Positions 45,415 through 54,497 of a DNA stretch of 64,000 bases are shown piece by piece (within the stretch, counting starts at the first letter, position 1; each line of letters starts with the position of its first letter). The stretch is taken from the NCBI RefSeq assembly GCF_004358695.1, contig NZ_SNAA01000015.1, positions 1-64,000 on the forward strand. The letters run 5' to 3'. The position numbers were made by a program, and so were the translations under genes. The notes below the pieces were generated by a model. That model made no database searches and was not told the origin of the DNA. It worked only from the letters and a program-made list of their open reading frames with translations. The DNA is from Palleronia sediminis. Lineage in GTDB: Bacteria; Pseudomonadota; Alphaproteobacteria; Rhodobacterales; Rhodobacteraceae.

Positions 45415-46222
45415 CGGCGGACCGGGGCAGGGTGGCGCGCGTCCGTCGCGGCAGCGCGTCGATCAGCGCGCGGGTGTGGTCATGGCGCGGGTCGGCCAAA
45501 AGCCGCGCGGTCGGCCCGGTCTCGACCGCCGCGCCGCGCCAGAGCACGAGGCACCGCTCGGCGAGGCGCGCGATCACGCCCAGGTCGTGGCTGACGAGGA
45601 TGAGCGACAGCGCCCGCTCGGACACGAGCTCGTCCAGGATGTCGAGCAGTTCCGCCTGAACGGTCACGTCGAGCGCGGTGGTCGGTTCGTCGGCGATCAG
45701 GAGCTCCGGCTCGGGGGCGAGCGCAATGGCGATGCCGACGCGCTGGCGCTGGCCGCCCGACAGCTCGTGCGGGAAAGCGTCGAGACGTTCGGCCGCGCGG
45801 TCGATCCGCACCCGGTCGAGCAGGCGCAGCGCCTCGGCGCGCGCCTCGGCCCGGCCCATGCCGCGATGCAGGCGCAGCCCCTCGCCGATCTGGGCGCCGA
45901 CGCGCATCGCGGGGTTGAGCGCGGTCATCGGCTCCTGAAAGATCATGCCGATCCTGCGCCCCCTGATCCGCGACATGGCCCCATCGCCCAGCGGCAACAG
46001 GTCGGTGCCGTCCATCTCGACCCGGCCGCGCGCCCGCGCCGTGCGTGGCAAGAGCCCGATGACGGCCAGCGCTAGGACGGATTTGCCCGAGCCGCTTTCA
46101 CCGACGATGCCCAGCACCTCGCCCGGCCCCAGCTCCGCGTCGATGCGGCGCAGCACCTCGCGCGGGGGGGCGCCGCGCGGTTGTGCGAATCCGACCGAGA
46201 GATCGCGGATGGCCAGCCTCAT
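45407..46222 (-). CDS. Peptide/oligopeptide-type ABC transporter ATPase (DppD-like)
   Basis: The 271-residue ATPase has GESGSGKSV, IGMIFQEPMTALNPAMRVG, signature LSGGQRQRVGIAIAL and Walker B LLIADEPTTALDVT. The MTALNP block marks the DppD side of the pair. Start overlaps the permease stop by four bases. Confidence 0.88.
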   Translation of the reverse strand: MRLAIRDLSVGFAQPRGAPPREVLRRIDAELGPGEVLGIVGESGSGKSVLALAVIGLLPRTARARGRVEMDGTDLLPLGDGAMSRIRGRRIGMIFQEPMTALNPAMRVGAQIGEGLRLHRGMGRAEARAEALRLLDRVRIDRAAERLDAFPHELSGGQRQRVGIAIALAPEPELLIADEPTTALDVTVQAELLDILDELVSERALSLILVSHDLGVIARLAERCLVLWRGAAVETGPTARLLADPRHDHTRALIDALPRRTRATLPRSADG

Positions 46223-47033
46223 GCGCTATGGTCCCGGCGCGGATCGGTCAGGTCGCGCAGCCCGTCGCCCAGCAGGTTCAGCCCCAGCACCGCGCCCGCG
46301 ATGGCCAGCCCCGGCGCCAGCACGAGGTGCGGCGCGGTGCCGATCCATGTCTGCGCCTCGGACAGCATCCGTCCCCAACTGGGGCTGGGCGGCGGCACGC
46401 CCATGCCGAGAAAGGACAGGCCCGCCTCGGCGAGGATGGCGAGCCCCGTCTGGATGGCGAGCTGCACGACGATCTGCCCCGAGATATTGGGCAGCACATG
46501 CTCGAGCGTGATCCGCGCGCGCCCCTTGCCGGCCATGCGCGCCGCGGCGACGTAATCGCGCGCCCAGACGGGCAGGGCCGCGCCCCGCGCGATGCGCGCG
46601 AAAACCGGGATCATGAACAGCCCGATGGCCAGAATGGCGGTGCCGCCGCCCGGTCCCAGCAGCGCGCCCAGCAGGATCGCCGACAGGATCGGCGGAAAGG
46701 CGAACATCACCGCGTTGAGAGACATCACCGCCCGCTCGGCCCGCCCGCCCATCGCCGCCGCCGCAAGCCCCGCGGCCGTCCCCAGCGCCGCGCCGAGCGC
46801 GACGGCCACCGCCGCGATCCCGAGCGAGGTCCACGCCCCCGCCATCAGGATCGACGCCACGTCCCGCCCGATCTGGTCGGTTCCCAGAAACCCCGCCTCG
46901 CCCGGCGGGGCGAGGCGGCGGGCGATGTTCATCGCGGTAGGGTCGGCGGGGGTCCAGACGCGGCTGGTTAGCGCGGCGGCGAGATAGGCGGCGGTGATGG
47001 CGCCGCCGACCAGAAGCGACAGGGGAAGGCGGG

Positions 47034-47037
<4 letters not shown>
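46219..47037 (-). CDS. Peptide-type ABC transporter permease (DppC-like)
   Basis: The 272-residue permease starts with one helix (LSLLVGGAITAAYLAAAL), then AEPGEAGFLGTDQIGRDV-type PPGEAGFLGTDQIGRDVAS, which is a DppC hallmark, and the EAA loop AARMAGKGRARITLEHVLPN (20 residues) near 160-180. It overlaps the dppB-like and dppD-like genes by four bases each. Confidence 0.88.
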
Positions 47038-47987
<950 letters not shown>

Positions 47988-47997
47988 GGGCGGGCAG

Positions 47998-49500
47998 TCA
48001 CCGCGTCCAGCGCAGGTCGGTCATGTCGTTCGCAGGCACCGGCCCGTCCGCCCAGACGCCTTCAAGCCGGGCATCCCAGACCCCCAGCTTGGGGTCCGAA
48101 TAGAGGTAGAGCGCGGGCACGTCGCGCGCGAGGATGCGCTGCGCGTCGGCATAGGCATCGGCCCGCGCCTCGGGGGTGGCGGCGGTGGCGACGGCCTCCA
48201 TCGCGGCGTCGAACTCGGGGCTGTCGTAGTTGAAATAATAGGGATCGCGCGCATAGATCCCGATATCGAGCGGTTCGGCATGGCCGATGATGGTCATGTC
48301 GTAATCGGTATCGGTGAACACCTCCTGGATCCATGCCGCCGGGAAATCCGAGCTTTCGATCCGCGCGGTGACGCCGATCTGGGCGAAAAAGGCCTGCATG
48401 ATCTCGGCGGTGCGTTCGGCGTAGGGCCGGTTCGGCACCTTGAAGGTAAACTCCAGCCCATCGCCCAGCCCGGCCTCGTCCAGCAGCGCCCTGGCCGCCT
48501 CGGGGTCGTAGGGAAACAGGTCGGTCAGATCGACGTAATAGGGGCTCGCGGGCGAGAAATGGCTGCCGATGGGCGTGCCGAACCCCGATTTCACCGCCTC
48601 GATCACCTGCGCGCGGTCGATGGCCATCTGCAACGCCTGCCGCACGCGGATATCGTCAAAGGGCGCGCGGGCGTTGTTCATGCCGGCCACGACCTCCATC
48701 TCGCCGGTGCCGACGCGGGCGGTATAGGCGGGGTCGTTCTCGAACTGGGCGAAAAGCTCGGCCGCGCCAAGCTCGGCGATCACGTCGACCTCGCCCGATT
48801 TCAGCGCCGCGGCCTGCGCCTGCGGGTCCGAGATGAACCGCGCGGTGATCCCGTCGAGCGGCGCGGCCTCACCCCAGTAATCCTCGGCGCGGGTCATCAC
48901 GACCCGGTCGCCCTTGCGCCATTCCGCGACCCGGAACGGCCCGGTGCCCACGGGATCGGTGGCGTTCGTATCGGCGGTGTCGGGGGCCACGATCACGGCG
49001 GCGGGAAAGCCCAGCCAGTAAAGCAGGTCCGAGGACGGGCGCGACAGCGTCAGCACCAGCGTCCCGGCATCGGGCGCCTCGACACGCTCGATCACGGTGT
49101 AGAGCGCCTTTTGCCCGTTGGTGCTGTCCTCGGCGAGGATACGCTCGAGGCTGAATTTGGCCACCTCGGCATCGAAGGGCGTGCCGTCGTGAAAGCTGAC
49201 GCCCTCGCGCAGCGCAAAGGTGATCTGCCGGCCGTCCTGCGACACTTCCCACCCGGTCGCGAGCTGGGGGACGATCTCGCCGTTGCGGTCGATGGTCACG
49301 AGCCCCTCGAACACGTTTTGCCATGTCACCTGCCCCGCCGCGACCGGCGAGCTGACCGTGGGGTCGAGCCCGGCCGGCTCGACCGACTGGACGAAGGCGA
49401 CGGTGTTGTCGTCGATCCCGGCAAACCCCGCGGCGGGCAGGGCGCAGGCGGCCGACAGGACGGCCAGCGAAAGGGCGGTGCGGAACGGCGGAACGGGCAT
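47998..49500 (-). CDS. Family-5 solute-binding protein (DppA-like)
   Basis: The 500-residue precursor has a signal peptide (FRTALSLAVLSAACALPAAG, cleavage after GFA near residue 27) and family-5 motifs: NVFEGLVTIDRNGEIVPQLA, TFALREGVSFHDGTPFDAE (split from its neighbours), and the C-terminal YSDPKLGVWD. It delivers substrate to the permease pair. It is first in the operon and divergent from the TAXI gene, sharing a 210-bp promoter region. Confidence 0.89.
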   Translation of the reverse strand: MPVPPFRTALSLAVLSAACALPAAGFAGIDDNTVAFVQSVEPAGLDPTVSSPVAAGQVTWQNVFEGLVTIDRNGEIVPQLATGWEVSQDGRQITFALREGVSFHDGTPFDAEVAKFSLERILAEDSTNGQKALYTVIERVEAPDAGTLVLTLSRPSSDLLYWLGFPAAVIVAPDTADTNATDPVGTGPFRVAEWRKGDRVVMTRAEDYWGEAAPLDGITARFISDPQAQAAALKSGEVDVIAELGAAELFAQFENDPAYTARVGTGEMEVVAGMNNARAPFDDIRVRQALQMAIDRAQVIEAVKSGFGTPIGSHFSPASPYYVDLTDLFPYDPEAARALLDEAGLGDGLEFTFKVPNRPYAERTAEIMQAFFAQIGVTARIESSDFPAAWIQEVFTDTDYDMTIIGHAEPLDIGIYARDPYYFNYDSPEFDAAMEAVATAATPEARADAYADAQRILARDVPALYLYSDPKLGVWDARLEGVWADGPVPANDMTDLRWTR

Positions 49501-49710
49501 GGCGGCTCCTCAGGGCAGGGCGCGGGACCGCCCCGAGGGGGGCGGCTGCGCAGTCGCGCCACTAAAAGCGCAATGGCGGGCGGATTGGAACAACTTTATG
49601 TCGCGCCGGATCGCCCCGGCCCCGTCTGTCGCCGCGAGGCCGAGCCATCGCTTGCCACGACGGCCCCGCCCCGTAAGGTGAGGGGCATCATACCAGGGAG
49701 GACTAGTCAC

Positions 49711-50673
49711 ATGATCTCGGTCAGGATCGCCGCGGCCGCCGCCGCCATCGCCATCGCGGGCCCCGCGCTCGCCCAATCGCAGCTTTCCATCGCCACCGGC
49801 GGGACGGGCGGCGTCTATTACCCGATGGGCGGGGGCCTCGCCGAGGTCATCAACAACAACGTCGAGGGCGCGCAGGCCACCGCCGAGGTCACGGGCGCGT
49901 CGGTCGAGAACATGGGCCTCGTCGCCACGGGCGATGCCGACCTCGCCATCGCGCTGGCCGACACGGTCGAGCAGGCCTATTCCGGCACCGGCCGGTTCGA
50001 CGGCCAGCAGCTTTCGATGGTGCGCGGGGTTGCATCGCTCTACGCCAACACGGTGCAGCTCGTGACCATGGCGGATTCGGGGATCGCGTCGCTCGAGGAT
50101 CTGGCGGGCAAGCGGGTCTCGGTCGGCGCGCCCGGCTCGGGCACCGAGGTCAACGCGCAGGCCATCCTCGAGGCCAACGGGATGTCCTTCGACGATTTCA
50201 CGGCGCAACGGCTCAACTTCAACGAGACGGCCGACGCGCTGGCCAACGGCGATATCGACGCCGGTTTCTGGAGCGTGGGCGCCCCCACCTCGTCCATCCT
50301 CAACCTCGCGACCACCGCGGATATCGCCATGATCGCGCTGACCGAGGCGCAGATCGCCGCCGCGGACGAGGCGAACGCGGTCTTTGCGCCCACGACCCTG
50401 CCCGCGGGCACCTATGAGGGGATCGACGAAGACGTGGCGACCATCGGCGTGCCGAACGTGCTGGTCGCGTCGTCCGAGATGGACGAGGATCTCGTCTATT
50501 CCATCACCAAGGCCATGTTCGAGAACATCGCCGACATGCGCGCCGTCCATCCGGCCGCGAACGAGACCACGATCGAGTTCACCATGGCGGCGACCCCGAT
50601 CCCGCTGCATCCCGGTGCTATCCGCTATTACGAGGAAGCGGGCGCCGAGATCCCGGACGACCTGCGCCCGTGA
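49711..50673 (+). CDS. TAXI-family TRAP transporter solute-binding protein
   Basis: The 320-residue precursor has a signal peptide (ending GPALAQ near residue 23) and the TAXI start LSIATGGTGGVYYPMGGGLA, with SVGAPGSGTEVNAQAILEANG further on. TAXI proteins bind small carboxylates such as glutamate or 2-oxoglutarate-like acids; the ligand here is unknown. GGGAGGA lies upstream. The stop overlaps the DUF1850 start (GTGA). Confidence 0.91.
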   Translation: MISVRIAAAAAAIAIAGPALAQSQLSIATGGTGGVYYPMGGGLAEVINNNVEGAQATAEVTGASVENMGLVATGDADLAIALADTVEQAYSGTGRFDGQQLSMVRGVASLYANTVQLVTMADSGIASLEDLAGKRVSVGAPGSGTEVNAQAILEANGMSFDDFTAQRLNFNETADALANGDIDAGFWSVGAPTSSILNLATTADIAMIALTEAQIAAADEANAVFAPTTLPAGTYEGIDEDVATIGVPNVLVASSEMDEDLVYSITKAMFENIADMRAVHPAANETTIEFTMAATPIPLHPGAIRYYEEAGAEIPDDLRP

Positions 50674-51134
50674 GACCGGGCGGCGTGGCAGGGGGGCTTG
50701 CCGCCCTCCTGCTGATCGCCACGGCCGCGCCGGCCGCGACCTTGGTGGCCCGGCTCGGGGACGGCCGCGTGCTGGCCTCGGTGCCGATGCCCGAGGGCGA
50801 AGGCTGGTGCATTTTGTGGCGCCATTCCGTGCAGGGGTTCGAGGTGGCCGATTGCTATGAGAACCGCGGCGGGCGCATGGTGCTGACGCAGTCGCACCAG
50901 CCCGATTTCGCCGCCGGGCTCGGCCATCTGCCGGGCCGGGGCAGGCAGGTTTCGGACGGGCAGGGCGGCTACCGGATCGAGGACATGGACGAACCCGTGC
51001 CCGGCAACGCCTACGCGCTGCGTCCGGGCGGGATGGGCGTCGATCACCGCATCGGCTGGGCGGGCGGCACGGTGTCGCTGTCGGCCGTCGCCGCGCGGCA
51101 GCGCGTGTGGCTGACGCTCGAGCCCGCGCGATGA
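50670..51134 (+). CDS. DUF1850 protein, TRAP-associated
   Basis: The 154-residue protein has a probable signal or membrane segment (VAGGLAALLLIATAAPAA) and the DUF1850 core RHSVQGFEVADCYE...QSHQPDFAAGLGHLPG. Genes of this family regularly sit between TAXI binding proteins and their permeases, but no function is known. It starts at GTG within the TAXI stop and overlaps the permease start by four bases. Confidence 0.85.
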   Translation: MRPGGVAGGLAALLLIATAAPAATLVARLGDGRVLASVPMPEGEGWCILWRHSVQGFEVADCYENRGGRMVLTQSHQPDFAAGLGHLPGRGRQVSDGQGGYRIEDMDEPVPGNAYALRPGGMGVDHRIGWAGGTVSLSAVAARQRVWLTLEPAR

Positions 51135-53104
51135 GCGACGCGATGCCAGCCGATATTGCCGCCCCCCGTGCCGTGCTGCGCGCGATCTCGGTCGTGGGGA
51201 TCGCGCTGTCGCTCTTCCAGCTCTACGCCGCCGGCATCCAGCCGCTGGGGCTGTTCTTTCAGCGCCCGATCCATCTCGGCTTCATCCTCGTGCTGTGCTT
51301 TCTCATCTATCCCGTGACCCGCACCCGCCCCCGCGGCGTGCTGGGCTGGGCCATCGACGCGCCGTTGATCGCGACGGGCGCGCTGGTGGGCTACTGGGTG
51401 CCCGCCAATATCGACGCCATCGCCAATGCCATCATCCCGCGCGATATCGACGTCTGGGTGGGAGTGCTCACGGCGCTTGTCGTGCTCGAGGCGTCGCGGA
51501 GGGCCATCGGGCTTGCCATGACGCTGATCGGGGCGGCCTTCATCGTCTATGCCTTTGCCGGGAACCGGGGCGAGTTGCCGTTCCTGTCGGACCTGCTGCC
51601 CGGCATCCTCAACCACCGCGGCTATACGCTCGAACGGTTGGCGAGCCAGTTGACGCTGGGGGCCGAGGGGATCTTCGGCATCCCGCTCGGTGTCGCGGCG
51701 ACCTTCATCTTCGTCTTCGTGCTGTTCGGCGCCTTTCTCGAGGTGACGGGCGCGGGCAAGTTCTTCATCGATCTCGCCTATGCCATGACGGGGCGGCAGC
51801 GGGGCGGGCCGGCCAAGGCCGCGGTGATCGCGAGCGCGGGCATGGGCTCGATCTCGGGCAGCGCCATCGCCAATGTCGTGACCACCGGCGCCTTTACCAT
51901 CCCGCTGATGAAAAAGCTGGGCTATCGCCCCGCGCAGGCGGGCGGCATCGAGGCCGCGGCCTCGACCGGGGGACAGATCATGCCGCCGCTCATGGGGGCG
52001 GGGGCATTTCTCATCTCCGAGTTCACGCGGACCCCGTATATCGACATCGTGCTCGTCTCGATCTTTCCCGCGATGCTCTATTTCGGCGCCGTCTACCTGC
52101 TGGTCCATATCGCCGCGGTGAAACAGGGGCTCGAGGGGCTGGCCGCCGAGGATCTGCCACGCACCCGCGACGTGCTCATCGAGGGCTGGCATTTCCTGCT
52201 GCCGCTCGTGGCGCTGGTCTGGCTGCTGGTGGCGGGCTATTCGCCGATGCGGGTCGGGTTCTACGCGATCCTCGCGGTCATCGCCTCGGCCGCCGCCCGC
52301 GCGCTGTGGCGGTTCGCCACGCAGGGGCCGACATGGGCGGGGCTGGTCGCGCTGGGCCGCGCGGGTCTCGCGCAGCTTCTCGAGGCGCTGGAGCTGGGGG
52401 CGCGCAACGCGGTGGCGGTCTCGGTCGCCTGCGCCGTCGCGGGGATCATCGTGGGAGTGGTCGGGCTGACGGGGCTCGGGCTCAAGTTCTCGGCGATGAT
52501 GCTGGCGTTTTCGGGCGGGAACCTGTTGCTCGCGCTGTTCATGGTGGTGCTGGCGAGCCTCGTGCTGGGGCTGGGGCTGCCGGTGACAGCGGCCTATATC
52601 GTGCTCATCATCCTCGTCGGCCCCGCCCTGACCGAAGAGTTCGGCATCCCGCTGATCGTCGCGCATCTCGTGGTGTTCTGGTGGAGCCAGGATTCCAACG
52701 TCACGCCACCCGTCGCGCTGGCGGGTTTCGCGGGGGCGGCCATCGCCGGGTCGGGCCCGATGGAGACGTCGGTGCAGGCGTGGAAATACGCCAAGGGCCT
52801 TTATCTCATCCCGCTGTTCATGGTGTTCAACGAACCGATCGTGACCGGCGGCCCATTGCCGCTGGTGCTGTGGAACGGGCTCGTGGTCGTGCTGGCCCTG
52901 ACCGCCTTTGCCGTCGCGCTCGAAGGGTTCCTTTTCGCGCCCGTGCCCTTGTGGCAGCGGGTGGCGCTGGTGGCGGCGGTGGTGGCCGCCTTCTGGCCCA
53001 GCATCGCCGTCGAGGCCGTGGGCGCCGCGATCATCGCGGCGGTCCTCGCCTGGAACCGCCGCGCGGCGCGCGGTGGCGCGGCAGGCGCCCCTCAGAAGTT
53101 GTAG
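51131..53104 (+). CDS. Fused TRAP transporter permease (4TM-12TM)
   Basis: The 657-residue membrane protein joins the small and large TRAP permease parts. Landmarks are GSISGSAIANVVTTGAFTIP near residue 240-258 and IEAAASTGGQIMPPLMGAGAF near 275-295 (described in parts). With the TAXI protein it drives sodium- or proton-coupled uptake. ATG 51131 overlaps the DUF1850 stop; a GTG eight codons earlier is less likely. Its end overlaps the convergent porin gene by 13 bases. Confidence 0.92.
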   Translation: MSDAMPADIAAPRAVLRAISVVGIALSLFQLYAAGIQPLGLFFQRPIHLGFILVLCFLIYPVTRTRPRGVLGWAIDAPLIATGALVGYWVPANIDAIANAIIPRDIDVWVGVLTALVVLEASRRAIGLAMTLIGAAFIVYAFAGNRGELPFLSDLLPGILNHRGYTLERLASQLTLGAEGIFGIPLGVAATFIFVFVLFGAFLEVTGAGKFFIDLAYAMTGRQRGGPAKAAVIASAGMGSISGSAIANVVTTGAFTIPLMKKLGYRPAQAGGIEAAASTGGQIMPPLMGAGAFLISEFTRTPYIDIVLVSIFPAMLYFGAVYLLVHIAAVKQGLEGLAAEDLPRTRDVLIEGWHFLLPLVALVWLLVAGYSPMRVGFYAILAVIASAAARALWRFATQGPTWAGLVALGRAGLAQLLEALELGARNAVAVSVACAVAGIIVGVVGLTGLGLKFSAMMLAFSGGNLLLALFMVVLASLVLGLGLPVTAAYIVLIILVGPALTEEFGIPLIVAHLVVFWWSQDSNVTPPVALAGFAGAAIAGSGPMETSVQAWKYAKGLYLIPLFMVFNEPIVTGGPLPLVLWNGLVVVLALTAFAVALEGFLFAPVPLWQRVALVAAVVAAFWPSIAVEAVGAAIIAAVLAWNRRAARGGAAGAPQKL

Positions 53105-54255
53105 GTAAAGGACGCCTGCACGCGATCCACGTCAAAACTGCGCCCGGCAAAGGTATCGAGCGTGCCGTGGAAATACTCGACCCCCACCAGCACGTCCTCT
53201 ACCACCTCGTATTCGGCATTCAGATGCACCGAGGTCAGCTTGTCGAAGCCCGAGAACACCGCCGGGTCGTTGCCCTCGTTCTCGCGGTGGCCATACATCG
53301 CGCGCAGCGTCAGCTTTTCGCCTACCGCCTGCGTCAGGCCGATATAGGCCGCGCGCTGTTCGGTCCGCTCGCCCGCCGCGTCCACGTCGTCGCCGACAAA
53401 CACCATGTAGGACGCGATGCCCTCGCCGAAGGTATAGCTCGCGTCGAGCGTCCCCCCCTCCCATAGCCTGGCGGTGGTCGAAAGGTTGACGCCATAGATG
53501 TCCTCGGACCCGCCGAACCCGTCATCGACCGTCCCCGCCAGCCCCGACACGCGCAGCAGGAGCGGATCGGTGTCATAGGCCAGCGCCGCGACGAAAACCG
53601 GATCGTCGCTGTCGCCATTGGATTCCTCGAGCGCGATCTCGGCCACGTAATCGCCGCCGAACCCGTGGGTGAAGCGGATCTGCTCCTGCCGGGCAAAGGG
53701 GATGCCCGCGACTCCCTGGAAATCGAGGCTAGAGGGGTAGCTCGCCAGCGGCATGAAGGTCGTCCAGTCCTTGCCGAGCTGAAGCCCGCCCAGCGAGACC
53801 TTGGCGATGCGCACGCGCGGCTCGTAGGGATCTTCGGTGCCGACGGCCCCCTCGCCGCCGTAGAAGTCGATCTCGAGCTGGCTGCCGAACGCGCCGAGCC
53901 CCGTCGGCGTGGTCGTCTTGAACCCCAGCCGGGTCTGCTGCGCCGTGGCGTTGAAGAACGCGTCGCCATCGTCGCCCGTCAGCCCCACCAGCCCGAAGGT
54001 GGTGTTGCCCAGCTCGGCGCCGAAATCGTAGATCGCATCGACCTTGATGTAGCCGTAGAACTCGACCTCGGTGCGGGCAGACCCGAATGACAGGGCCGGA
54101 CGCTCGGTCGCGGCGCCCGCCTCGAGATCGGCCACCCGCGCCTCGAGCGCGGCGATCCGCTCGGCGTCCGAGGTTTGGGCAAGTGCCGGCATGGCGGCGC
54201 AAAGCGCCAACGCCGACGCGCAGGCGAGGCGGGCGGGAATCGGGCAGCGGGGCAT
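53092..54255 (-). CDS. DcaP-like outer-membrane porin
   Basis: The 387-residue precursor has a signal peptide (CASALALCAAMPALA, cleavage before QTSD), a short coiled coil (ERIAALEARVADLEAG) and then beta-strand repeats ending in FTYNF, a C-terminal aromatic as expected of barrel proteins. FYGYIKVDAIYDFG and DFYGGEG match DcaP-type porins, which pass dicarboxylates. Its convergent position to the TAXI-TRAP operon suggests a linked substrate, but this is only inferred. GAGGA is six bases before the ATG. Confidence 0.85.
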   Translation of the reverse strand: MPRCPIPARLACASALALCAAMPALAQTSDAERIAALEARVADLEAGAATERPALSFGSARTEVEFYGYIKVDAIYDFGAELGNTTFGLVGLTGDDGDAFFNATAQQTRLGFKTTTPTGLGAFGSQLEIDFYGGEGAVGTEDPYEPRVRIAKVSLGGLQLGKDWTTFMPLASYPSSLDFQGVAGIPFARQEQIRFTHGFGGDYVAEIALEESNGDSDDPVFVAALAYDTDPLLLRVSGLAGTVDDGFGGSEDIYGVNLSTTARLWEGGTLDASYTFGEGIASYMVFVGDDVDAAGERTEQRAAYIGLTQAVGEKLTLRAMYGHRENEGNDPAVFSGFDKLTSVHLNAEYEVVEDVLVGVEYFHGTLDTFAGRSFDVDRVQASFTYNF

Positions 54256-54347
54256 GGGACATCCTCTGGCTGGTTGCGGGGTCGCCCCTTTCGTCGTGGG
54301 GCGAACGGCCGTGGTTTCGAGCTTTTCGGCGGATTTCCGCCGCGGAC

Positions 54348-54363
54348 GTGGCCGCCCGGCCAC
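54348..54363. promoter_or_regulatory. Palindrome between porin and kinase genes
   Basis: GTGGCCGCCCGGCCAC: six-base arms around four bases, with a further TGGCCAC at 54374-54380. It lies about 95 bp before the porin start in the 242-bp divergent gap. An operator for either gene is possible. Confidence 0.35.
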
Positions 54364-54497
54364 ATAAAAAACATGGCCACGCATGTTTTCGCCCAAGCTG
54401 TTTCTTGCACGCCTGTGCTCGACTTGCCGTATCGGGTTCCCCCCCCTTACGCTGGTTCCGGGGCCGGGACGCCCCTGTACGAAAGGTCAGGATATTC

